Positions 17,672-27,311 of a stretch of 64,000 nt of DNA are shown here, piece after piece; within the stretch, counting starts at the first letter, position 1, and each line of letters begins with the position of its first letter. The stretch comes from Massilia sp. Mn16-1_5. GTDB taxonomy: Bacteria > Pseudomonadota > Gammaproteobacteria > Burkholderiales > Burkholderiaceae_D. Below the pieces are notes generated by a model, which was given only the letters and a program-made list of their open reading frames with translations, was not told the DNA's origin and did no database searches. The translations under genes were made by a program, and so were the position numbers. The DNA lies in the NCBI RefSeq assembly GCF_004798585.1, contig NZ_PPXQ01000020.1, positions 16,733 to 80,732 of the forward strand, in the 5' to 3' direction.

Positions 17672-20263
17672 GTGTTCTTCTTGACAGCTTATTGGGCCGG
17701 GCGCACATTTGAAAGCGCTGTATTTACAGCGCAATTCTTCGGGTTACCCATGCGCGGACTTTTGATCTGCCTGTTCGCATTGACCGGCGCCGCGCTTCGT
17801 TGGCAGCAAGAACAAGCTCGGCTCATCGCTGCTAAACGTCCCATCTTTGCTGAACATGATCGCACCCTGTTCCACGCGTTGTTGCGAAATTGTACGGACA
17901 TCGTCTGGTTCAAGGATATCGACGGCGTCTATCAGCTATGCAGCCAGGCTGCCGCCGCCGCACTGGGTCTGTCGCCGGATTTAGTTGTCGGAAAAACCGA
18001 CGCGCAACTGTTCGCTTGGGACGTTGCTCTTAAACATGCCGAAGTCGATCGCAAGGTGGTTGCCAGCGGAGACAGGCATGTTGAGGAACAGGTCATTTCA
18101 AATACAGACGGCAGCCAGATACGGGTCGTGGAAATGATCAAGAGTCCGGTAGCGCTGTCTGACGGGACCATCGTTGGCGTACTAGGCATTGCCCGCGACA
18201 TCACTGTTCGACGAACGCAGGAACGCAAGATACGCGAACAGGAAGCGCTGCTACTGGAGATGAGCACCCTGGCGCAGGTGGGGGGCTGGGAAATCGATGT
18301 AGTCGCGGACACTTTCAGATGGACTCCTGAGACAGCCCTTATTCACGAGCTGGACCCAGCTCTTCCGCTGACACTTGAGAGGTTGCTTGCCGACTACGAC
18401 GAGGTTGAGCGTAAACGGATCGAAAGCGCACTTGCGCAAACGTTCGAAACGGGAACGCCAAACGACCTCGATCTGGAACTTAATCTTCCTAGCGGCGCCC
18501 ATAAATGCGTGCGCGCCCATTGGCGCACTGCGATGACCGATGGCAAAGTCACGCGTGTATGGGGTATGGCGCAGGACGTGACCGAGCGGCGCAAGCTTGA
18601 CGAGTCGATGCGCATGGCAGAGTTGATCTACAACACCACGCCAGACGCCATTTTAGTGACCGACGATCAGGGACATGTTGTCGACGCCAATCCAGCCTTC
18701 ATGAGGCTTGTTGGACATGCGCGCGAAGACGTCATCGGCATGTTGCCGCGCCAACTCCTGGCCAATCCCGATGAAACCCGATTGCTTGAGGCGATTACGC
18801 ATGCTTTAAACGAAGACGGGCACTGGGAGGGCGAGATACGCTTGCGTCATAAGGACCAGAGCTACATCGATGCCTATCTGGATATCGATATCATGCGAGA
18901 CAAATCTGGCAATCAGTCCAGGCGTGCCATCCACATACGCGATCTTACTGATCAGAAGAACAAGGATGAGCTGATATGGAAGCATGCCAACTTCGACCGG
19001 CTAACCGGCTTACCGAACCGCAGTCTTAGCTTTGACCGGCTCGAGCAAGAATTGAAGAAGGCAAGGTCCGACGACGGCTGCGTCGGCGTGATGTGCATCG
19101 ATTTGGACCGGTTCACCGGCATTAACGATATGCTCGGCCATGACCAAGGCGACGCGGTGCTGATTGAAACGGCGGCCAGGCTGCGCGCCTGTGTACTGGA
19201 GACGGCAACGCTCGGTCGTTTAGGCGGCGACAGTTTCGCAGTGATCGTGGCGGGACCACGCGCCCACCTGGAACTTAATGCGGCGGCGATCGTCGATGCG
19301 CTGGCCAGACCGTTTGACGCCGGCACTGACCGGATTCATCTCTCGGCCAGCATCGGCATCACCTTGTACCCTGACGATGCACAAGATGCACACGGCCTGA
19401 TGAACGGTGCGGAGCAGGCGATGGTCCGGGCCAAGCGCGCTGGAGGCAACAGGTTCCAATATTTCGCGGCAGCGCTCCAGCAAAGCGCGCTGGCTAAGCT
19501 CAGATTAAGCAGGGACTTGAGACACGCGATAGCCGGCAACGAACTGGTCATGCATTACCAACCCATCGTCGACATGCGTACGGGGCGTATTCGCAAGGCC
19601 GAGGCGCTGATTCGCTGGCTGCCCCCCACGCATGGCTTGATCGGCCCGGCACAGTTCATTCCCTTGGCAGAAGAGTCAGGCCTGATCGTTCAGATCGGCA
19701 ACTGGGTGATCGACGAGGCGATCGCCAGCGTGGCGCGCTGGCAGCGCGAACTGGGCATCGACATTGAGTTGAGTGTGAACCAATCCCCTGTCCAATTTGA
19801 GCATGGCGGAGACGTTAGCTGGATAAAGCGCCTGGCCCAGGCGGCCTTACCCGCGCATAGCATCACGGTCGAGATTACGGAAAGCATGCTGGTGAACGAT
19901 TCGGACCGGATGCGAACCAACCTCAAGCTGCTGCAAGAGAACGGCGCTAAAGTGTCGTTGGACGACTTCGGGACTGGCTTCTCGGCATTATCGTACCTGA
20001 AGCTTTTTGACGTCGATTACCTGAAGATCGACAAGTCGTTCATCCATCATCTCGAAGCCAACGAAAATGACAAAGCGCTCACGCAAGCGATCATCGATAT
20101 GGCGCATAAACTGCACATCGAAACCATCGCGGAAGGCGTGGAAACCACGGCGCAGCGTGACATTCTGACAGCATTCGGGTGTGATTACCTCCAAGGCTAC
20201 CTTTATTCGCCTCCAGCGGCGCGAGAGGTTTTCGAGCAACTTCTCGAACACCAACATACCTAA
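17672..20263 (+). CDS. PAS-GGDEF-EAL protein, probable c-di-GMP phosphodiesterase with degenerate GGDEF
   Basis: 863 residues from a GTG start, 96 bp inside the transposon; an ATG at 17750 is an alternative. Order: a short hydrophobic N-terminus, PAS domains (about residues 60-190, 190-310 and 315-430), GGDEF (about 440-610) and EAL (about 620-860). The GGDEF signature reads RLGGDSFAV, so cyclase activity is doubtful and the domain may only bind GTP. The EAL domain keeps EALIRW, SVNQSP, EITES, LDDFGTGFS, KIDKSFI, ETIAEGVET and LQGYLY, the full metal and catalytic set, so hydrolysis of c-di-GMP is likely. The hydrophobic N-terminus looks like the tail of a MASE-type sensor, suggesting an older truncation near the transposon end. 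Confidence 0.85.
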   Translation: MFFLTAYWAGRTFESAVFTAQFFGLPMRGLLICLFALTGAALRWQQEQARLIAAKRPIFAEHDRTLFHALLRNCTDIVWFKDIDGVYQLCSQAAAAALGLSPDLVVGKTDAQLFAWDVALKHAEVDRKVVASGDRHVEEQVISNTDGSQIRVVEMIKSPVALSDGTIVGVLGIARDITVRRTQERKIREQEALLLEMSTLAQVGGWEIDVVADTFRWTPETALIHELDPALPLTLERLLADYDEVERKRIESALAQTFETGTPNDLDLELNLPSGAHKCVRAHWRTAMTDGKVTRVWGMAQDVTERRKLDESMRMAELIYNTTPDAILVTDDQGHVVDANPAFMRLVGHAREDVIGMLPRQLLANPDETRLLEAITHALNEDGHWEGEIRLRHKDQSYIDAYLDIDIMRDKSGNQSRRAIHIRDLTDQKNKDELIWKHANFDRLTGLPNRSLSFDRLEQELKKARSDDGCVGVMCIDLDRFTGINDMLGHDQGDAVLIETAARLRACVLETATLGRLGGDSFAVIVAGPRAHLELNAAAIVDALARPFDAGTDRIHLSASIGITLYPDDAQDAHGLMNGAEQAMVRAKRAGGNRFQYFAAALQQSALAKLRLSRDLRHAIAGNELVMHYQPIVDMRTGRIRKAEALIRWLPPTHGLIGPAQFIPLAEESGLIVQIGNWVIDEAIASVARWQRELGIDIELSVNQSPVQFEHGGDVSWIKRLAQAALPAHSITVEITESMLVNDSDRMRTNLKLLQENGAKVSLDDFGTGFSALSYLKLFDVDYLKIDKSFIHHLEANENDKALTQAIIDMAHKLHIETIAEGVETTAQRDILTAFGCDYLQGYLYSPPAAREVFEQLLEHQHT

Positions 20264-20473
20264 ATGCCACGCTAAACAGCATAAATGCCTATTGCCACAA
20301 AAAATGAAGGACGAATAATTCAAAATCGAACTCTTTAGTCCGGCAATTATCTTTCGCATTCACGAATAATTTAACCCGCCAAATCACTCAGAGCCGACTC
20401 TTTCGTTAAGCAGGCACATGAGAAATACATTCACAGCCAAAAAAAAACACATACATGGATCGATGCTAAACTG

Positions 20474-20851
20474 CTAAGACCCAAGCCTTTCCAAATTGTC
20501 CATATACGCAATTATTATCTGGCGCGAACTTGATATGCAATCCAACCAGTTAGAAGTAATGGGATTGGTATTTGCTCGAGCACGGAGCAATTTCAAAGCG
20601 TCCACCACGGCAGGCTGAAAATAATCCTTTTCTAGTTGGTTTTGCTTATCCCAACCTGGTGCGACGGTGCCGCGATCGGCCGCATCTTTGAGATCTTCCT
20701 TCAGTGCGGTATAGAGCGCCCTTAACTTCATCTTTTCAAAAGGGACTATATCTGTCCGGTCAGGCAACCGATCCATAATATCTTTAGCACGTTGCGAGAA
20801 CTGATACAGCGCCAGTCGAACTGCCTCTCGTTCTTGTACAGTAGCATTCAT
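20474..20851 (-). CDS. Hypothetical protein, 125 residues
   Basis: Unrecognised soluble, mostly helical protein (MNATVQEREAVRLALYQFSQ, later RTDIVPFEKMKLRALYTALKEDLKD). No membrane segment or catalytic motif is evident. It is last in a leftward set with a 48-residue ORF (14 bp upstream) and a receiver protein, which hints at a partner or target of that receiver. Function not assigned. Confidence 0.55.
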   Translation of the reverse strand: MNATVQEREAVRLALYQFSQRAKDIMDRLPDRTDIVPFEKMKLRALYTALKEDLKDAADRGTVAPGWDKQNQLEKDYFQPAVVDALKLLRARANTNPITSNWLDCISSSRQIIIAYMDNLERLGS

Positions 20852-20864
20852 TTACTTGTAATTT

Positions 20865-21011
20865 TCAGGCTCTATGTCTTTTGATAAAACGATTATTCGC
20901 ATCCTCTACGCTGGCTTCAGCGCACTCAGGCTCCAGAAGGATATCACAATATCCCATCAAACAAAAACGCTCATCAACGTCGAATATTTTCCAGCAATCT
21001 TCAAATAGCAT
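20865..21011 (-). CDS. Small acidic ORF, 48 residues
   Basis: Short open frame MLFEDCWKIFDVDERFCLMG.. ending FIKRHRA, rich in Cys and Asp/Glu. It lies between the receiver gene (49 bp upstream) and the 125-residue gene (14 bp downstream) on the same strand, consistent with a three-gene operon. It may equally be a remnant; no homologue is recognised. Confidence 0.35.
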   Translation of the reverse strand: MLFEDCWKIFDVDERFCLMGYCDILLEPECAEASVEDANNRFIKRHRA

Positions 21012-21060
21012 TTTTCATTGACCTGAGAATATTGCACCACATGAAACCGTCTGTGAAATC

Positions 21061-21513
21061 TCAGGCGTCAGCATGATAGCTCTCCATCGACAACGTCACA
21101 TTGAGAATATCAATGTCGACGCTCCCCCTCAGTTCATGCATCTTAAAGAAAATACCCTTTTCAAGATAACTTAGCAGTATCTTTATATCCATTGGCTTAA
21201 CGAGATAAGAGCAGAAGCCGGCCAGACGGGCTCGCTCGATCCATTTTTCTTGACTCCACCCACTTACCGCCACCAACACAATCTCATCGGAATCAGCACG
21301 ATTTCTAACCGCATCGGCAACGGCAAACCCATCCACGTCCGCCATCTCCAAGTCGACGAAAACAAGGTCTGGCTTAAAGTCATTTAACATCGTTAAAGCA
21401 GCACTGCCTCCTGGAGCTCCGCGCACATCCAATTTTGCAAACCTGAAAATTTCAACGAACAACTCAACGTTATCTTCACAATCATCCACAAAAAGTATTT
21501 TTTCAATCTTCAT
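21061..21513 (-). CDS. Single-domain response regulator
   Basis: 150 residues, receiver domain only. The start at 21513 gives MKIEKILFVDDCEDNVELF with the acidic pair; the phosphoacceptor Asp is in DLVFVDLEMADVDGF, the switch Ser in LVAVSGWS, and the conserved Lys in YLVKPMD. No output domain, so it would act by protein contact (CheY-like). The C-terminal tail of about 30 residues after the receiver is unassigned. It lies upstream of two small genes on the same strand; no kinase is adjacent. Confidence 0.85.
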   Translation of the reverse strand: MKIEKILFVDDCEDNVELFVEIFRFAKLDVRGAPGGSAALTMLNDFKPDLVFVDLEMADVDGFAVADAVRNRADSDEIVLVAVSGWSQEKWIERARLAGFCSYLVKPMDIKILLSYLEKGIFFKMHELRGSVDIDILNVTLSMESYHADA

Positions 21514-21941
21514 ATTCAAAATTTTCAGAACTGCTGAAAGTGCGAAACCTCTACTCCAAGCCAAATTAACTTGGAAGAAACCAAATTTTTACCAGTTAGT
21601 CAACAATCGCCATTTCGCTTACCTTTTCAAACACAAAAGGGCGACCGATAAAAAATCAAACCTAAATATGCTCCTGCAGCATAACATTTACTGAGCAGTC
21701 CCTATTGGGTAGAATTGGGGCAAGAGTTTGTAACAGGAATAAAAGATAGTTGAAGAAAGGTGGAAAGACGTAAGCCTTCGGCATTATTACTTTTAATTGA
21801 TTGCACATGAACATACTAATTTAATGCAATCGCTTCATACTGCTCTGCTAGCATCTCGTGTGCGGCACTTATCCAAAATTTGCTAACATTTCCACCAATG
21901 TAGTTTCCGAAAATTAATGAGAATCTCTTCAGGAAGCATCT
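21514..21941. other. AT-rich intergenic region
   Basis: About 430 bp between the receiver gene and a small plus-strand gene, markedly AT-rich. Presumably contains divergent promoters; I see no RNA gene or terminator hairpin. Confidence 0.4.
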
Positions 21942-22154
21942 ATGTCATACCGTGCACGAAGGGACCATCTAATGGCACAGAGAGTTGAAGTGGGAATCAT
22001 ATTCTTTGAAATGCTCGGCGAGGTGGATGCGGCCACCTATCTTCGGCAGGAAGGTGTTCCAGAGGAAATCATTCATCGCGTGCTACACATCCCTCATCTT
22101 CGTCGTCGTTGTCAAAGTTCATCTTTACAGAATTTGATCGGCCAACGCGATTGA
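21942..22154 (+). CDS. Small hypothetical protein, 70 residues
   Basis: MSYRARRDHLMAQRVEVGIIFFEMLGEVDAATYLRQEGVPEEIIHRVLH.. followed by a basic tail. AGGAAG lies 5 nt upstream of the ATG. The central EMLG..DAA.YLR..GVP pattern resembles small orphan proteins I associate with Oxalobacteraceae; that is memory, not a search. No function is known. Confidence 0.5.
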   Translation: MSYRARRDHLMAQRVEVGIIFFEMLGEVDAATYLRQEGVPEEIIHRVLHIPHLRRRCQSSSLQNLIGQRD

Positions 22155-22688
22155 TGAACCGAATTTTTGTCCTGTATTTGACATATAAATTCAAAAATGA
22201 CGCACACATTTTCGTACTCAGACATGGGAGCGCTTTACCACCCATCTACATTATCTTAGCCGGAACACCCTACAGCCGTTGCCACAGTTCAACAATACAC
22301 TTGCTCACATCCGACGTCTTGCATTGCTACACCACATCATGTACGCTTACGCAATTTTGTCAATACATCAGTGCTTCCGAGGCTGAGTTTTGTTGCAGAC
22401 CGATTGTTTTTTTTGCAATTTCAGCAAAAATTTGGCAAATTTTACAATGACGAACAAAGCATGCTGTTCTGCGTGCTGATCAGATCACCGTTACTCTTAC
22501 AAGGTGCGGTGCAAAAAAACAAGCAGTCCTCAAGGCAAAATCTCGGCCGAACTCCTGGCGTACTTCACCGACTATTGCAAAAATGCAACTCTCCTCCGAA
22601 GGAGGAAGGTTGCGTTGGTCAGCTCTTCTGCAGCGCGACTATCAACTGTTTTGTCCTTAAGTGTTTAGCGACCGTAACGAGTGAATGA
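22155..22688. other. AT-rich region with hairpin upstream of the hybrid kinase
   Basis: 534 bp without a convincing gene. A hairpin at 22585-22613 (GCAAC..CCTCCGAAGGAGG..GTTGC) lies about 75 nt before the kinase start and could be a leader structure or weak terminator; no T-run follows. Confidence 0.4.
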
Positions 22689-25115
22689 ATGACGACTCAG
22701 CCTTATGACCCGGATACTGTGACTTTTCTCGCCGACGGCGGCGAGATGGGCATACTCATGCGTGCACACGATTGGGCTAATTCTCCACTTGGGGAACCCA
22801 GCACATGGCCTCAGTCATTGCGATCATTCGTCGGCCTGATATTAAATTCAAAATTCCCGATGTTTGTCGCATGGGGTACCGAACTTGCATTTCTCTATAA
22901 CGATGCTTACGCTGAAATTCTTGGCGATAAACATCCTCTGGCGCTCGGTCGGCGCTTCGATGAAATCTGGTCTGAGATCTGGCATGACATTCATCCAATT
23001 GTTGAAAGTGCGATGGCTGGGCATGCTACGTACTTTGAAAATCTGCCTTTCACAATGAATCGAAAAGGGTACGATGAACAAACATGGTTCACGTTCTCAT
23101 ATTCGCCCCTGCGCGACGAAAATGGCACGGTTGCCGGTATGTATTGTGCTTGCACTGAAACGACGGCGCAAATGAATGCGGAGCGACTTCGGATCCAGGA
23201 GAACGAAAGTTTGCGTGACCTTTTCGAGCAGGCGCCTGGGATCATGGTTGTCTTCCGAGAACCCAGCCACGTCTTTGAGATCGCCAATGCCGCTTACCGT
23301 CAGTTGGTTGGAAATCGTGAACTGATCGGCAAGACTGTACGGGAGGCTTTACCGGAAATCGATGGACAGGGTTTTTTCGAGATGCTCGACCGCGTGTACA
23401 CCACTGGTGAACCGGTACAGGGACGTGCAGCTCCGGTTCAACTACGGCGTGCATCCGATGGAGTGTGGGAAGAGCGCTTTTGCGACTTCGTCTATCAACC
23501 AATAAAGAATACGGCAGGCAAGGTCACCGGGATATTTCTCGAAGGCAGCGATGTGACCGAAGCGGTCAAGGCCCAGTCAGTCATACGTGAAAACGAAGAG
23601 CGCTTGCGCCAACTAGCCAATACGATTCCTCACCTTGCATGGATGGCCGACGCCGATGGTTGGATTCATTGGTATAACGACCGATGGTACGAGTACACCG
23701 GTACCACGCATGCGCAGATGCAGGGGTGGGGCTGGCAAAGCGTCCATGATCCGGACAAATTATCCGAGGTGATGGCTCAATGGACCGCGTCGATCAAGCT
23801 TGGCACGCCATTTGAAGCCACGTTCCCCTTGCGTGCCGCCAATGGCGAATATCGCACCTTCTTTACCTTGGCAGCGCCTTTACGCAACGCCGATGGAGAG
23901 ATCCTTCAATGGTTTGGAACCAATACCGATGTGACAGGCATCGAGCAGGCCCAAGAGGAACTACGGGCATCGAATCGTCGCAAGGACGAATTCCTGGCGA
24001 TGCTCGCACATGAGCTGCGTAATCCCTTGGCGCCGATCAGCTCCGCAGCCGAACTACTTAAGCTTAACGATTGCGAGGGCAACGTAGCACGACAGACGGG
24101 TGACATCATTTCGCGCCAGGTTCAGCATCTGACCGATCTGGTAGACGATTTGCTGGACGTATCGCGTGTAACCCGCGGTCTTGTCACACTTCAGAAAGAG
24201 GCCGTCGATATCAACGTTGTGCTTGACGATTCGGTCGAACAGGTACGCGCGCTCATCGATAGCAAGCGGCAGCATTTGAGCGTTTTCCCATCAAGAAAGA
24301 GTGTGCTGGTTGAGGGCGACCGGACCCGCCTGGTGCAGATTTTTGCGAACATTATCAACAACGCTGCTAAGTACACACCTGAACAGGGGTACATTGTCGT
24401 CCAATTGACTACGTTGGGTCATGAAGTCGAAGTTGTGGTTGAAGACAATGGTATCGGTATTTCACAAGACTTGATTGCTCATATATTCGACTTGTTCACC
24501 CAAGCAGAACGTTCGCCCGACCGATCGCAGGGAGGACTTGGCCTTGGACTTGCACTTGTTAAGAGCCTGACGGAGCTACACGATGGCAGCGTCTCTGTCA
24601 CTAGCGCCGGCCCGGGCCGCGGAAGTCGGTTTGCCGTTAGGTTGCCACTGGTCGAGCAAGTGGACGCCGAGCCAGCCCTGCCGAGTCAGCCATCGAACGT
24701 CGTACAGTCGAGCGACCGTTTGCGCTTGATGGTCGTTGACGATAACGTCGACGCCGCAGAGGTACTTGCGCTCCTTCTGGAAACAGTTGGGCACGACGTT
24801 GTCGTCGAACACAGCGCATTAAGAGCGCTTGCGCGTGCACGCGAACTTGCACCGCAGCTCATTTTCCTCGATATCGGCTTGCCCGACGTGGACGGCTACG
24901 AGCTGGCCCGGCGCCTGCGCGCAATGCCTGAGACGGCGCAGGCAGTCCTTGTTGCCGTTACCGGATATGGACAAGCGCAGGATATGGAACGGACCAAGGC
25001 TGCGGGAATCGACCATCACCTGGTCAAGCCAGTCAAACTTGCGTCGATTTTGTCTTGTTTGCCCACGTTAGAGCATTTTGAGAGCAACGACGACGCGAGC
25101 GCGTCTTCCACCTGA
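22689..25115 (+). CDS. Hybrid sensor histidine kinase, PAS3-HisKA-HATPase-REC
   Basis: 808-residue cytoplasmic hybrid kinase, no membrane segment. Three PAS-like sensor blocks: about 20-165 (WPQSLRSFVGLILNS, FLYNDAY), 170-290 (LFEQAPGIMVVFREP) and 300-425 (HLAWMADADGWIHWYNDRWYEYTG). HisKA follows with the H-box MLAHELRNPLAPIS near residue 441, then HATPase (N-box IINNAAKY, GIGIS, GGLGLGLALVK). A C-terminal receiver has MVVDDNVDAAEVL, phosphoacceptor LIFLDIGLPDVDGYEL near 727 and HHLVKPV. Paralogous in its N-terminus to the kinase at 31258-34479. Signal unknown; no output regulator adjacent. Confidence 0.93.
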   Translation: MTTQPYDPDTVTFLADGGEMGILMRAHDWANSPLGEPSTWPQSLRSFVGLILNSKFPMFVAWGTELAFLYNDAYAEILGDKHPLALGRRFDEIWSEIWHDIHPIVESAMAGHATYFENLPFTMNRKGYDEQTWFTFSYSPLRDENGTVAGMYCACTETTAQMNAERLRIQENESLRDLFEQAPGIMVVFREPSHVFEIANAAYRQLVGNRELIGKTVREALPEIDGQGFFEMLDRVYTTGEPVQGRAAPVQLRRASDGVWEERFCDFVYQPIKNTAGKVTGIFLEGSDVTEAVKAQSVIRENEERLRQLANTIPHLAWMADADGWIHWYNDRWYEYTGTTHAQMQGWGWQSVHDPDKLSEVMAQWTASIKLGTPFEATFPLRAANGEYRTFFTLAAPLRNADGEILQWFGTNTDVTGIEQAQEELRASNRRKDEFLAMLAHELRNPLAPISSAAELLKLNDCEGNVARQTGDIISRQVQHLTDLVDDLLDVSRVTRGLVTLQKEAVDINVVLDDSVEQVRALIDSKRQHLSVFPSRKSVLVEGDRTRLVQIFANIINNAAKYTPEQGYIVVQLTTLGHEVEVVVEDNGIGISQDLIAHIFDLFTQAERSPDRSQGGLGLGLALVKSLTELHDGSVSVTSAGPGRGSRFAVRLPLVEQVDAEPALPSQPSNVVQSSDRLRLMVVDDNVDAAEVLALLLETVGHDVVVEHSALRALARARELAPQLIFLDIGLPDVDGYELARRLRAMPETAQAVLVAVTGYGQAQDMERTKAAGIDHHLVKPVKLASILSCLPTLEHFESNDDASASST

Positions 25116-25339
25116 AACGACCACGGCCATGCAGCCAGGCCAACGTCTTTTACGTTTGCCTGATGCGTAATGCACGTTGCCTGCATCGTCTTGGCTGGCG
25201 CACGGCCGTTGCCGCTCGTGCGCCAGTTTTTCCTGTTTACGTTACAGCACTAAAGCGTCGATTCTCGAAGGAAGAACGCGGTATTACGAAGCGCGTATAT
25301 TCCCTGCGAGGTGACCCGACAAGCTCGACGCCATGCCTT

Positions 25340-26968
25340 TTAGGCATATTGCAAAAGCGTTTTATGTGAAGGGGCGATTTCGGTTGCTTGACTATGCTCG
25401 TTACGCTTAATTTCGTTGGACGGACCGATCTGGAAGGTGTCGACAAGAGAGCCGAGTTGACGCGCCTGTTCCTGCATGGACTCAGCCGCGGCGGCGGCTT
25501 GCTCAACGAGTGCGGCATTTTGCTGCGTGACATGATCCATCTGGACAATGGCCTGGTTCACCTGTTCGATGCCGGCACGCTGCTCATCGCTGGCCGTAGC
25601 GATTTCGCCAATCAAGCCGCTTACCCGTTTGATGCTGTCGACCACTTCATTCATCGTCGCGCCGGCCTGGTCGACCAGGCGCGTGCCAAGGTCCACCTGT
25701 CCAACCGACTCGGTAATTAAATCTTTGATGTCTTTCGCCGCCGCTGCAGAACGCTGCGCCAGGGTACGCACTTCGCCTGCCACCACGGCAAAGCCTCGTC
25801 CTTGCTCGCCAGCCCGGGCTGCCTCCACGGCCGCGTTCAACGCGAGGATATTGGTCTGGAATGCAATGCCGTCAATCACGGTGATGATGTCGGCGATCTT
25901 GCGCGAGGACGCGTTGATGGAACCCATCGTGGTCACGACGTCTGCCACAGCCGCACCGCCGCGCTCGGCTGTCTCGGACGCTTTCGTCGCCAGGTGACTT
26001 GCTTGCCGGGCATTGTCGGCATTATGCTTGACGGTTGACGTGATCTCTTCCATCGATGAGGCCGTCTCCTCCAAGGAACCTGCTTGCTGCTCGGTACGTG
26101 AGGAAAGATCCTGATTACCCGAATTGATCTCACTGGAGGCGACAGCGATCGTATTGGTGCTTTGCCTAACGCGTGTAACGATATCGAGCAAGGACGCATT
26201 CATGTCCTTCAATGCGCTCATCAGCTGCCCCGTTTCGTCCTTCGAATGCACGTTGACGTCGGCGCTCAGGTCGCCTTTGGCAACACGCTTGGCAATACGC
26301 ACAGCGTATTCCAAAGGCCCGGTGATATTGCGGGCAAGCCACAATGCGATAACGGTCGCAGCAACTGCGGCGCCTACGCCTCCCCCGGCGAGCGTCCAGC
26401 TCATCAAACTAGACAAGCTGTTGACAGTGTTGCCTCGCTCACTCATCAGAGCTGCCTCTTCGGCCTTGATGTCGGCAAGGAGCTTGCGCATCGCGTCCAT
26501 GGCCTGCTTACCCTTGCCGCTTTGTTCAAACGTCACCATCGCAGTCAAGTCGGCATCGTTTGCGTTCTTGCGCAAAGCGATACCCGGGTCGATCGCGGTA
26601 TCGATCCACAGCCGCGCTAGAGCGGCCACGCGCTGCAGGCGCTCTTGCTGACGTGGATTGTCTGCCGTCAGCTTTTGAGCAGCTTCAATATGGGTAATGA
26701 ATGCAGTCTTGCCAGTCGTGTATGGTTCCAATGAAGCGTCTTGGCCGGTCAAGGCGAAACCACGCTCCCCGGTTTCGATATTGAGTAGACTGGTCAAGGC
26801 CTTGTCGACTTCCCCCATGACTTGATAGGTATGAACGTTCATATCGTTGGCTGCGGCCAGACGAGAGAAACTGATGTAAGACAGACTGATTACGACAACT
26901 AAAAGGGTGACGACTGCGGCGAAACCGAGATGAAGACGCACACGGATTGATAAATCAGAAAGGCGCAT
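25340..26968 (-). CDS. Methyl-accepting chemotaxis protein with CHASE3-type sensor
   Basis: 542-residue inner-membrane chemoreceptor. TM1 is at about residues 10-32, a CHASE3-like periplasmic domain carries NIETGERGFALTGQ, TM2 is near 185-210, then HAMP (ARNITGPLEYAVRIAKRVAKGDLSADV) and a signalling domain with the hairpin tip IDGIAFQTNILALNAAVEAARAGEQGRGFAVVAGEVR. The start at 26968 (MRLSDLSIRVRLHLGF) is preferred over an ATG eight codons upstream. No CheR pentapeptide is seen at the C-terminus. No che genes lie in the element, so it must couple to the host chemotaxis array. Confidence 0.93.
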   Translation of the reverse strand: MRLSDLSIRVRLHLGFAAVVTLLVVVISLSYISFSRLAAANDMNVHTYQVMGEVDKALTSLLNIETGERGFALTGQDASLEPYTTGKTAFITHIEAAQKLTADNPRQQERLQRVAALARLWIDTAIDPGIALRKNANDADLTAMVTFEQSGKGKQAMDAMRKLLADIKAEEAALMSERGNTVNSLSSLMSWTLAGGGVGAAVAATVIALWLARNITGPLEYAVRIAKRVAKGDLSADVNVHSKDETGQLMSALKDMNASLLDIVTRVRQSTNTIAVASSEINSGNQDLSSRTEQQAGSLEETASSMEEITSTVKHNADNARQASHLATKASETAERGGAAVADVVTTMGSINASSRKIADIITVIDGIAFQTNILALNAAVEAARAGEQGRGFAVVAGEVRTLAQRSAAAAKDIKDLITESVGQVDLGTRLVDQAGATMNEVVDSIKRVSGLIGEIATASDEQRAGIEQVNQAIVQMDHVTQQNAALVEQAAAAAESMQEQARQLGSLVDTFQIGPSNEIKRNEHSQATEIAPSHKTLLQYA

Positions 26969-27187
26969 AATGAACGGACGAGAGTCGGACAAGAGTGATA
27001 TTTACCGGAGCGGCACGGCGCCCCCGCTGAGTAATTTCCAAGTGGAAATATACACCCACGTCTTTAGCTTTCGCTGCATTTTCGACAGATCCGTCAGCTT
27101 CTTGCCACAGCTACTAGTAATTTAGCAATGTAAATTGCGAAAAATTGTCAAGCTTATAGTGGATGGAAAACAAACTTGGCAAAAAAA

Positions 27188-27209
27188 GGGCTCCACCGGG
27201 GTGGAGCCC
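27188..27209 (-). terminator. Rho-independent terminator downstream of the sensor kinase
   Basis: Stem GGGCTCCACC / GGTGGAGCCC; on the minus strand it is followed by a run of T (27181-27187 A on plus). It lies about 100 bp beyond the stop of the leftward kinase gene at 27312. Confidence 0.85.
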
Positions 27210-27311
27210 AACTTGCCGATGTACACCTGGCTACGATAGACAATCAAAGGATACAGGTCATGCTGGGACGATTGCAACGCACCTGTAGCTTCTTTACATT
27301 ACAAGGTGTTG

